Origin: Gonium pectorale
Taxonomy: Eukaryota > Chlorophyta > Chlorophyceae > Chlamydomonadales > Volvocaceae
NCBI GenBank assembly: GCA_001584585.1
Contig: LSYV01000037.1
Coordinates: 434,046 to 455,888 of the forward strand
Length of the DNA stretch: 21,843 nt
Reading direction: 5' to 3'
Under the pieces are notes generated by a model that saw nothing but the letters and a program-made list of their open reading frames with translations, had not been told where the DNA came from and did no database searches. Numbering within the stretch: position 1 is the stretch's first letter; every line of letters begins with the position of its first letter. Positions 11,201 to 20,072 of this stretch are shown piece by piece. The position numbers and the translations under genes were made by a program.

Positions 11201-14200
11201 TGTCGGTGAGTCGGGCTGTCGCCACTGGCGCACAGGTCCAATGCCGCCGTGATGAGCGTGAGCGACTCCGACACGGGCTCTGACAGCAAAGCAACATCGT
11301 CGGCGGGTCCCAGCTCGACAGAGGCGCTGCCCAAGCTGAAAATCGTTAGAGCGCACTCGTCGCACAGCAGGTCAATCTCGTCAGGATCGATCTTAATCCC
11401 CTTGATTGTATCAGGCACCATCTCCATGCCACTTGGGCCGCCACTGGCGGTCGCGCCGTCAGGGATGCCGGCAGCATCGTCAGGGATGCCGGTGGCGCTG
11501 TCCGCGACGGCAGCGCTGGCAGGCGTCGGCGCATCGACGCCGGGGAGCGCAACAGCTGCGAGCAAGGCCGAGCTGTCGGAGTCATTCACTTGCGTAGCCG
11601 GGGCGAGGGCGCTGGTCCTGGAGCGGCTTCGGCTCGGTGTGTCAGAGGATAGCATCAACTGGACGCGCATGGACTGCAGGTAGTGCTCCAGAGACGCCCT
11701 GTTGAGCTGCGGGCTATCCGCAAGCGCCAGCGCCTGCGCCGGTACTGGAAGCCAATCGTCGCTGGTGGGCGTCGCAGCAGAGCTGCCGTCCTGCCGCTGG
11801 GCCATCAGGCGAGCAAGCTCGTCCGACGCACCGCTGTCGTTGGGGCTCAGGAGGGCGGCCAGGCTCGGGTCATGACGGAGGTTGATTGGCTGCCCAGTCC
11901 GGAACTCCGCTGAGTCGGCGCCGGTGGCGCTCTGAGGCGTCTGGCCGCAGGCAAAGGGGCTCGAGGTGCTGCTGCCACCGTCGGAGCCTCCCGGTGCCCT
12001 GCAGACCGCGGACGGCATGAAGACGTCGTCGTCTGGGAAGATGGCGGCCGACTCCTCCGGGAGGGAGCTGAGCCCGCTGGCGAAGGGCGAGGAGGCGGCG
12101 CTAGGCATAGGCACGCCACTGGCAAGCGGCAGAGAGTCGCGGATGCGGCTCGGCATGGGCACGCGCTGCGGGTCTTGAGCCTCGGGCTCGTTGTCGCAGG
12201 GAGAGAAATGCCGTGCCGGGGAGTTCTGAGGCTCGGTGGCGGTCATCTTGGCGGGACCGACTTCGCCCTTGGCAGCGTCGGGGGAGCAGGCTGGGGGGTG
12301 GGGCGGCGACACCGGAGGTGTCGGCACCGAGACGGTGACTGGTGGCAGCACCGACACGTGTCCTGGGAGGTGGTGGGTCATGCAGACATCGGCCGCCGTC
12401 GAGGACGCTGGGTCTTGCAGGGACTGCGGGACCTCTTGGCTTTGTTCCGATCTGGTAGCGTTGAGCGAGGGGGCCACCTCGTCCTCAAGAGCATCAAAGA
12501 ACTCGGCTCCGCTGCAGTCCGTGTCGGCCCCATACAATTCGGCGTCCCCATCACGCTGGCTGTCCACTCCGGACCATGAGGGCCGCTTCTCGTCTCCTGC
12601 ACCTCCACCAATGAACTCGCTGGCCGCGGCCGCAATGCTGGCCGCGGACGGCAGCCAGTCCGAACTGCCACGGCGCGTCAGGGATGAGTAGGTACCCGGG
12701 GAGCGCGGCACTGACGCAGCGCCTCCGCAAGCGTCCGAGCCGGGCGAGCCCTGACGTGATAGCTTCTCGGGGGAGGCGGAGAGCGGCAGAGCCACGCCTT
12801 GCGTCAGATAGGCCTCGAGGCGCGCCTGCGGCCGGTGGGTTGCACCGTTCTGGTCATGCTGAGGGTGCTCGTCTGGGCTGCCAGGCGACCTGTTGGCGTC
12901 AGAGCTTGCGGCCTGCGAACATGTCCAAACAAGGCTTTCTCAGCATCAAGCACCAATCTAGTGCCGGTTGTGCGTGGGCAAGATGCAAGGGAGCAGACAG
13001 TTCCCTGTCCAAAGCAGCTTCGGTCGAACGCTGTGCTTCGGCGATGAGACAGTCATGCTGATCCGATGGAGTTTGCGCCCCGGTCGTGTTGAGCTCCGAC
13101 ACCCACCCTTTAGCGACTCACCATCTTGCCCCGTCCGCCCTTGGCATTGCGCTCCCGCAATGCGACTCTGCCAGTCTCTGCCTCCACCAGCTGCGCATCC
13201 TCCTCGCCCTCGCTGCCGCTGCTGTCGTCATCACGATAGGCATAGCCAAAACCCACCGTCTGACCCGTCCACCTGTAACGGTCGACCGAGCTGCGATAGC
13301 TCTGGCCGGCGGCACTGCTGTCGAGGTCTAGCATGACGGGCTGTGGCGTGGCGCTGCCCACGCTGCTTGCTGGGGTGCCGCTGTAGACGCTGTACCCAAA
13401 GGCCCGGGTGTCCTCAGAGGCGTGGCCGCTGCGGGAGCCCGAGTACAGCAGTAGGCGGTTGGACTGGTCCTCGGAGGGTGTGGAGGGAATCGCGCGGAGG
13501 CAGAACTGCTCCGGCACGGTCGGCGGAGCGGTCATGGGCCTGCATGCGGAATGGCGATACTATACAATAAGACACCCCAAGATACAATCGCAATCTCATG
13601 TCTTCATTGCTTGATGCTGGACGGCGATTCGGAAAGGATGACACGAGAACGGCGGTATTGTCCGCACAAGCGCGGAAACGCCGTCATAAATAATCCGTAT
13701 CATAACTATCGCTTCACACAACGAAATCCCCAACAAAACAGCGCCCGCCATCCCTCACCTGCTCGCCAGGGTAGGCCGCTGAACCTCCGACACGAGCTGC
13801 TGCCAGGTAGGGCTCACGCCGCTCAGGTCGGACTCCACAGCGTCGCTCAGTGCGGGCCTGGCGTTTACCGACAGGCCCCGCAGGGCACCACCACTGCCCG
13901 CCACGCCCGCTTGCGCCTCGTCTCCAGCACCGCCCTGCTGATCCCTGCTAGGGCGGGGCGTGTCCGCGCTGCCGGCGGGGACACCCCGCATGGCGGGGCC
14001 GGTCTGGGCGACGGCAGCGGCGGCTTCCTCCGAAGCTACCATGGCTGCGTGGTTGAGATCCGCAGCCATGGTGAGGTACTGACCGCCGTACGGGCCCATG
14101 AGCAGTGCGCAGCCCGCCACCGCGCTGGCAGCGGGGCTGCAGGCGCCGTCGACCGACGGCACCATCGAGCCGCCGACTAGGACGATTTCGCTCATCGAGT

Positions 14201-16393
14201 AGAGCGGAATCAGGGCCTCCGGGTCGTCCACCACCAGCACATCGAGGTCCGGAGTCAACCCTGCAAGGGGCAGCAAGGCCAAAGGCATCGTTACGGCCCC
14301 GACTGTCCCATCTCGTGCAGTGTTGCACGCCCACGCAAGCACCTGGCGAGCTGACAAACATCGGCAGCTGAAGCAGGGCGCGATGAGAAGTAAGCAACAC
14401 AGAAGGTGACGAGGGGGACTCACGGTCGGCGCTCTTGACGACGGCGCTGAGCAGCTCCACGCGCAGGCGCTTCTCCGCCGTCATGCGGCGTGCGACGGCG
14501 GGGGCGGCGGCAGCGCTCTGGGGTGCCACCACCGTCAGTAGGCCCCTGTGGCGGCTGCGCAGGGACGCGTGCACGCGGGCCACCGGAACCTCTTCGCCAG
14601 GAACGGTGTTGGCGACCACCCAGAGCTGGCGCTTGGCGAGGCCTGCAGTCAAGACAGAAAAGGCACAGCATAAAGCGCCAGTCCTTGGCACACCTTGCCA
14701 TGCTCAAGGGACCATACAGGCCCCAAAAGACCAGCTCAGAGCTGCTTCAGGCTTCCCCACTCACGCTTCTGCAGTATGCGGCTGATCCTGGACCGCGAGC
14801 CCATCAGGCTAGTCGCGCACGCTCCCAATTCCGACGCCTGCTGCAAGTCGGTCGACCAGCCGGGCATTTGCTGGAGGGTCGCCCCAAAGATGCGGAAGCG
14901 CCCCACGTCCTGCGAGCATTGGAGGACCAGGGAACGGCTTCACCTGAGGGGCCAGAAGCAGCGCTGACAGACATCCCGAGATCAGGAGCCAACCCCGGTC
15001 TTTGGCGTGAATTGGGAAATATTCCGAGTTGCAGTCGCGGCTTGCAACCATGTAGGCAGCCCATGAATAGACAGCCACTCACCACGTCAGAGCGGGGAAC
15101 GATCAGGCGGTACGAGCTGAGGGTCTGCTTCAGGAGGCGCCGGCTGGAGAGCTGTGTGTGCCACCCGAGCATCTCCTCCCCAGGCAGCGAGGCATTCAGC
15201 AGGGCCAGTGCCACCCCAGAGGCGTGGGCCATAATCGCAAGCTCCCGCTGGAAAGGCGCATCCTGGTAGGAACACAGATGAGGCAGAGGCACACTTATTT
15301 AGTTTGCCCTTTTGTGCGGGTTTCCATCCATGGCAAGGGCACGCATCCAGCTGCCAGTAACGCATCAACTCCTGGGAGAAACCAACAATCCCTGCCGCTG
15401 CAACAATGCCACGTGCAGGGACGCATGGCGGTGAGGCCAAAAGTAACTCACCTTCTCTGCATGAACTGCCGCAACCGGAAAACTCACCAGGAATACGCCG
15501 ACCTGCGGCTGCCACTTGCGCAGAAAAGCGGCCACCGTGATAGGGTTATACTCCGGCACCAGCTGGATGATCACCTGGAATGGCGGTCAATTACTTGTCA
15601 CGTGAGCACGCCCCCTAGAACGCCAAGGCAACACGTACACGCGGAAATTACCCACCCTCTGAGGCAGCGACTCCAGGAGCAGCTTGTACACATCCAGGCA
15701 CGGTGTCGTTAGCAGCACGGACACCCGCTCGTTGTACTCCTGCAAATGCCAGGCAACGCGCGACCGCGGTAGAGTCAGGGGGGAGGGGGGGGAGGGGGGC
15801 AAAAGGGGTCCCCGTGGCACGACTACAGGACACGTACAATCAACATGGTCAAGTCCCCAACTCACGCATATTACGATCGCACGTTGGGACCGCTAAACAC
15901 AGTCCCCCGGCTGACCCCGCATCCCCTCCAAACCCCCGACAACGCACCAGGAGGCAGCGATGAATAATTGGTAAAGCAGTCGATGTTTCGCCTGTTCGAA
16001 TGGAACAGGCGTTGGCGAAATTTCCAGGAAGAGCGTCAGTTTGAATCTGCGCCTACCCGACCCGTTGATGTGGAACCATAGGACTGGTGAACCATTGCGT
16101 CGTTCTACGGTGCTCCATCCTAGACGTTGAAGCTGCGCACGAAAAAATTGGAGATGTAAGCGTGGCCGCCCGAAGCGCGGGAAAGTCGACGCTTACGCAC
16201 CGCTTGCGTAGTGCTCTCCTGTTGCTTCAGAATCCGCATAGCCAAGCGGCCCAGGCATGCTGGGAGCTTGGCGAGTCCCTGCGTAAAGGGCCGCCCCCCC
16301 GAACGTCATGCCCAGTTCCTCCAAGTTTGGCGCTCTCTCAGCTCAGGTGATGATCCTCACCAGCGCCAAGGATACATAATCGGTTTTGTTCAT
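4751..16393 (-). CDS. KDTA: Kdo transferase-like protein (GT30, KDTA/WaaA family) with a giant low-complexity insertion
   Basis: Fifteen exons: 16393-16361, 16278-16201, 16132-16057, 15991-15948, 15739-15656, 15574-15452, 15262-15083, 14909-14765, 14642-14424, 14260-13759, 13539-13122, 12912-6259, 6045-5360, 5230-5068 and 4867-4751. They sum to 9,522 bases (3,173 residues); all introns are GT-AG, 65-219 bases, and every phase matches. Family members transfer Kdo from CMP-Kdo to a lipid A-type acceptor; plant copies are reported as mitochondrial. The family is recognised from LWFHINGSGE (catalytic-base Glu at residue 64), VLLTTP, FLRKWQP, LLNASL, VVANTVPGEE, VLVGGSMVP and LLMGPY in order. A C-terminal DELASALSTLLRDP and a VWNVLEDL ending follow, as in plant homologues. 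The start at 16393 is followed by GLAKLPACLGRLAMRILKQQ, a basic amphipathic helix that could anchor to a membrane or target mitochondria. Residues about 410-3080 are an insertion. Some active-site motifs are degenerate. The exon chain is firm; activity is uncertain. Confidence 0.85.
6161..6218. repeat. Two tandem 29-bp units with one mismatch, in intron 12
   Basis: Units 6161-6189 and 6190-6218 are identical except for one C/T difference. Each contains a CACGTG palindrome (6180-6185 and 6209-6214). A third CACGTG is at 6062-6067 in the same 213-base intron (6046-6258). CACGTG is the plant G-box/bHLH-bZIP core; whether it acts here is unknown. Confidence 0.85.
11458..11492. repeat. Short in-frame tandem repeat (21-bp period) in exon 12
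   Basis: A 14-base core occurs at 11458-11471 and again at 11479-11492, encoding two GIPD units on the minus strand. It shows local in-frame expansion of the low-complexity insertion. Confidence 0.7.
15778..15799. repeat. G-tract / minus-strand polypyrimidine tract in intron 4
   Basis: The plus strand has three long G runs separated by single A residues. On the gene's strand it is a C-rich tract about 40 bases before the 3' splice site of exon 5, so it may act as the polypyrimidine tract. The plus strand could form a G-quadruplex. Confidence 0.7.
15989..16011. other. Perfect 9-bp inverted repeat across a 3' splice site
   Basis: The arms CGCCTGTTC and GAACAGGCG are separated by five bases. 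The structure spans the AG acceptor of the 65-base intron 3 (16056-15992) and the first bases of exon 4. In the transcript a hairpin would hide the acceptor. Confidence 0.75.
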
Positions 16394-17760
16394 GGTGAAG
16401 CTGCTTAGTGGGCTCTGGGTGGGTCCATGGTAAATTGAAATGGCGAGTTGCCTCGAGGGTTACACTCAGGCTTTATTCGCATGCATGTCCTTGTGTGTGA
16501 GCTGTGGTGCTGCTGGCCAGTGTATCGCGGGTCGAGTGGAGTCGAGCGTTCTGGCCGAGAGTTGGCGCCAAAGGGACCCTCGTACCGTATTTTCGCCAAC
16601 TGGTTATCCGCACTGCAGGAAGCCCGACAAACACTTCTGGCAATTTATTGCGTAACTGATATCATTTAATTGGCGCGAGTTGCTGTTTCTTTGCGCTTGC
16701 GCGCCAACTATCTGCCAACCACTGACGGACTTCCCGCCCTTGCGCTCGAGCACGATCGCAGCTCCGTGGAAGTGCTGTGGAAAGAAAATCTTGTTTACTA
16801 CCCTTCTATGGGAAGGTACACTTTCTGAGGAGGGACGGAAGTGGCGGTTGCGATGCATGCATCCAGGACAGGAAACTAAATGAGGCGCAGTGGCACATAT
16901 GGCGGACATCCACGCTGCATGTCTTATATTGATGCGCTTGCACGAAGACTGGCAAGCGGACTGCTGTCCTTTGGCCACTCCTTTGGCGTGTCCTGCGTGC
17001 CCAGCTCGCGTGCCGTAGCGTATCAGGTCTAGTCCAACGGCAGTCGCCTCTCTATTGTACGCCTGAACTTTACAGGCCTGACCTATGTTCACCGGCAGTT
17101 TCCACGCTGCCTCCCTCTAATCCCGCCATCCGCCACCTCCCGCTGAGTGACCCCTCTTTCTTTGCAGGTTTCTTTTTTACTGAATCCTGCAAACATCTTG
17201 GAACTACAGCAGGGGGTCTTTCGGAGCCACAACCAGTAATTTTCAGCATGGATCTGGACACTCCCTTATGGTCTGCCTTGCCTCGAGCATCACTAGTCCT
17301 ATGTAGGTCCGCCGCATGCAAGTTACTCCCCGAGCGTGTCCTCGGGCTCCTTAGCAAGAGCGCATTGAAGACCCGGGCCTGCAACACATGCTAACGCAAC
17401 AAGCATCGTCCCTCTAGGCTTGTAAGCGACGCACATACGGCGCGGCACAACAGCACCCAACGGGAGAGACGGGAGTTAGCGTGCAAGTGCGATACGCGGC
17501 CTGGTGATTGCGCCGGCGCGTTGCCAAGGGAGGCGCGGCACCGAAAGGATTCAAACGACAACGGATACCTGCCGGACTGGTCGCAGAAAGCTGCCGCGCA
17601 GCGCAACATTTGGAGAGACACAGCTAGTAGCCACTGCACCAACCACACATACAAGCACCTCCTGAGAGTTTGTGTACCGAGGCACTTGTCAGGTATGTAG
17701 TTACATAACGCCATTCACGCGCCGCATGCGGTGTTTGCCAACAATCCTGTCAATCCTTCG
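16394..17760. other. Intergenic stretch upstream of the Kdo transferase-like gene
   Basis: No credible coding exon, tRNA or mobile element was seen. The stretch lies between the start codon at 16393 and the candidate poly(A) signal of the J-domain gene near 17761, both on the minus strand. It should therefore hold the promoter and 5' UTR of the former. The bases before the ATG (TTCACC) are an acceptable start context. No clear TATA box was found. Confidence 0.45.
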
Positions 17761-17765
17761 TTACA
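17761..17765 (-). terminator. Likely polyadenylation signal (TGTAA) of the J-domain gene
   Basis: TTACA on the plus strand is TGTAA on the gene's strand, about 245 bases after the stop at 18009-18011. A second copy at 17701-17705 could be an alternative site. Confidence 0.55.
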
Positions 17766-18008
17766 ATCCTCCTCAGAGACTCGGCCCTCGCAGACCAACC
17801 GAGCCCCGCTTTGGCCGCAACGGCAAGCGGCAACAAAGGCTGAGGCAGTGCCTCCATGCGCAGCAGACGCACAGCACGTGAAACCCCGACGCACCACTGT
17901 TGACTGGCAACGCCGCACACCAAATCCAGGATCTGGGTGACAGCCGAAAGTCGAGCGCTCCACATCATGCGACGTGCGCTATGCCTGTCCTATCATGCCC
18001 GGCATGCC

Positions 18009-20072
18009 TCAACTCCTGAAGAAGACCATAAACAGCAGCCGCGCCAGCACCAGGCGCCGGCACCAACGCCAGTAGAATCCGGGAGGAAGACGCCCCCGCA
18101 TCCGTGGTGGAGATTCCGCTCCCGCTTCCTCAGCCGTCACCGACCACTCAGGTGCCCCCTCGGGCTGCTCACCCTTGTCCGTATACCACGCCAGCTTGGG
18201 GCCCGCGCCAACAACCAGCCTGCGCCTGTTACGGTCAACACGCTCCTGCGGGGGGCCCTCGCCGTGCGGCGGCGCGGCGTCCTCGGCGGTCCCCAACACG
18301 TCCGCCACAAACTCCCGAAGTAGGGCCCACTTCGACCCCGCCGAGGCTTGAGACGAGCCAGGCGCGCCAGTCTGGCCTCCGCTGGCGCCTGCAGGCGGAG
18401 GGATACGCAGCGGATTCATATTACAAGGGATGCTCCAGAAGGTGGCTCGAACATGTGCTTTCCCGGCTATTTGCGGGTATGTGTGTTGAAATGTTTATGT
18501 ACGAGGAAATGTGTTGCATGAGCAATCAGCCTTAGCGCGCGCCTGGGCAACATGTGGAAGGCAGGATGTCAGCCCCAGCGATGACAGTTGCCGCTCCAGC
18601 CTACCCTCAATGCACTGACGCCGCCTCAGGAAGACCTCTTCGCCCCACTTGCTACCTCCACTTGCCACGCCACAAAGCCCGCCCCCTGTCCCCGCTCTCA
18701 CCCTGGCGCTTCCTCCGCTTCTCCACCCTCCGACGTATCCGCCGCCAGATGTCGTCCACGGACTGGGCCGCATCCGGCCACACCGAGGGCAGGCCAGACG
18801 CACCGCCGCTGGCGCGCTGGTGCCTGCGGGCGCAGCACAGGGGCGGCATGAGGGCGGCTAAGGGCCTCAGCCCCCAATGCGCCAGGGGCAGTCGTGGCGG
18901 TGACTTTGTTGCTCCAACACACCAGTTACCCACGCACGCCGCATGGCGCGGGCGGCCACGACGGGACAGGCCCCAGGTCAGGCGGCCTCGACGCCCACGC
19001 CCTACTCCCATGACCTCCCTCCCGGCGCCAGTTTGCCAACCAGCCTGACTAAAGGCCACGCGCACCATGGCCCCCTGACCGCACCCTGTGCGCCCCTGCC
19101 AGGGGGCACGTCCGGGAGCCCGCCCGCCCGCCCGTCCCGCTCACAGGAAAATGAGGTCAAACTCCGACAGCCGCAGCCGGCTGGCCTCCAGCAGCAGGTC
19201 AGCCGACACCAGGTCCGCGAGCTGCTCGTCATCCACAGCAGCCTCAGCCGCAGCCCCCGCGCCAGACGCAGCTCCGTGCGCCCATGAGGCTGCGGCTGCA
19301 GGACCTGGCAGCGCCCCCGCGTTGCCGTCAGCGACGTGAAGGAGCATGTGGTAGGCGGCGGCTACCCTCTTAAAGTGCTCCTCGGCGGCCACGCCCGCGC
19401 TGCCCGTTGCGGCCCCTGGGGGTTCGCCGTGGGGGTTCGGTGCATGCACCGGCAAAGGTTGGGCGCTGTGGCCGCCTCCACCAGGCTGCGCAGCGGCGGG
19501 CGAGGGCTCCAGGCCGGCATCAGCCTGGGCAGCAGCTCCGCGGAGCTGTTTGTCAGGGTGCCTGTGTTTTGTGGTGTGTGTGGGGGGAGGGGGCGGGTGG
19601 CGGATGAGTACGGGCGACTGCAGATGAGGCGAGCATGGCGGCCGCGGAGCGTCGGACCACCCTTTGTTGGTGCCTGTCCGTCCGTCGGTGGGCGCTCACC
19701 ATTCCGTGCCCCGGCCACACCCAGCCCGGCCCGGCCCGGTGTCTTTGAGCACGCTGTTATGCATATGCAAAACACACCAGACCCGCACATTCCGGCCCCA
19801 CCCCCGGCCCTTCACACCCTGGCCCTTGAGGTGCACTCCTGCTCCCACCAATATCAGTTGTATGGGTCCGTGTCAGGCCACTAACCATATAAGGGCTTGC
19901 CGCCGGAAAGCTCGACGGACCGCATCGGGCTCGGGTATCGGGTCCTGTAGAGCAAACCATGAAACAAAAGAGCTGAGGGAGCTACCCCACGGTACGTCAG
20001 CGCGGCCGCGCAGCCGCGCACCTCATCACGAAAGCCCAGCACTTGTAGTGCATCTTGAAGAGTTAACTCCAT
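18009..20072 (-). CDS. J-domain (DnaJ/Hsp40-type) protein with a long loop insertion
   Basis: Five exons, 20072-20022, 19944-19886, 19561-19145, 18823-18702 and 18388-18009, give 1,029 bases (342 residues). Introns are GT-AG of 77, 324, 321 and 313 bases, with phases matching throughout. The J domain is at the N-terminus. Helix I is LTLQDALQVLGF, helix II is DAVRRAFRRQALIW, and the invariant HPD is at residues 38-40, with its Trp/His junction rebuilt across intron 2. Helix III is EEHFKRVAAAYHMLL at about 97-111. J domains stimulate the ATPase of Hsp70, which contacts HPD. The HPD-helix III loop is about 45-50 residues longer than usual and is Pro/Gly/His-rich. After the J domain come an Ala/Gly-rich segment, an acidic DDEQLADLVSADLLLEASRL helix and a basic helix (IWRRIRRRVEKRRKRQ). 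The C-terminus is hydrophobic and basic (FYWRWCRRLVLARLLFMVFF) and could touch a membrane. The client and compartment are unknown. The start is the first ATG in frame and gives a normal J-domain N-terminus. Confidence 0.82.

Larger units (their letters stand above)
5360..13539 (-). other. Giant Ser/Pro/Ala-rich insertion (exons 11-13)
   Basis: Exon 11 (residues 495-634), exon 12 (635-2852, a single 6,654-base exon) and exon 13 (2853-3081). Composition is dominated by Ala, Ser, Pro, Gly and Arg, with Ala runs of 8-10. Proline-directed Ser/Thr sites with nearby Arg or Lys recur (SPRSPR, LSPRRS, SPPRYG, SPIKMP, SPRQQR), as expected of a heavily phosphorylated disordered region. Short motifs recur too, notably SPFA followed by S, C, N or A. 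Two stretches look more ordered. One, around residues 1144-1160 (plus-strand 11340-11385), is rich in Asp, Glu, Leu and Cys (DEIDLLCDECALTIF). The other, around 1434-1482 (10370-10515), contains SIGSWLDEACILAHESEEAQ and SPLAWYKPAEDDKP. No known catalytic domain was recognised. Confidence 0.7.
13759..16393 (-). other. Kdo transferase N-terminal domain and most of the C-terminal Rossmann domain (exons 1-10)
   Basis: Residues 1-494. The segment carries the N-terminal helix, the GE motif (E64), the VLLTTP strand (residues 86-91), the NASL motif (169-172), the PGEE motif (269-272), LVVDD.EALIPLYSMSEIVLVGGS and GPYGGQYL (383-390). In canonical family members the last motif is followed within tens of residues by the final helix pair. 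Here the sequence instead drifts into Ala/Ser/Pro-rich sequence from about residue 410 to the end of exon 10. The ETELWP, PRHPER and GGHNPLE signatures of bacterial WaaA are not preserved: the corresponding places read HAEKDAPF (143-150), VAPQSA (293-298) and VDGACSPAAS. Intron 4 (15947-15740) contains a strong polypyrimidine tract. Confidence 0.8.

Noticed and set aside
5522..12691. Many plus-strand open frames of 60-310 codons opposite the giant exon
   Set aside because: GC-rich low-complexity coding DNA leaves antisense frames open by chance. The minus-strand frame is open for 2,218 codons and is joined to its neighbours by in-phase splice sites.
15866..15892. A 27-base micro-exon on the minus strand before exon 5 of the Kdo transferase gene
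   Set aside because: It needs an upstream exon ending in phase 0 that was not found. The exon at 15991-15948 fits both phases and encodes the expected GE...ALP family motif.
15989..16011. T-arm of a tRNA (GTTCGAAT-like sequence)
   Set aside because: No acceptor, D or anticodon arms lie around it, and it sits across an intron-exon junction of a well-supported gene.
4751..16393. Separate gene models: a bacterial-like Kdo transferase and an unrelated Ser/Pro-rich protein
   Set aside because: All 14 junctions keep the frame, no TGTAA signal or start was needed between them, and the last two exons carry the missing end of the glycosyltransferase domain. Two genes remain possible only if cDNA shows it.
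16426..16428. Alternative ATG upstream of the Kdo transferase start
   Set aside because: Its frame meets a TAA within eight codons and does not lead into exon 2.
18495..18690. Possible extra exon (KWGEEVFLRRRQCIEG) in intron 4 of the J-domain gene
   Set aside because: Its acceptor phase does not match exon 4, whereas the exon starting at 18388 does.
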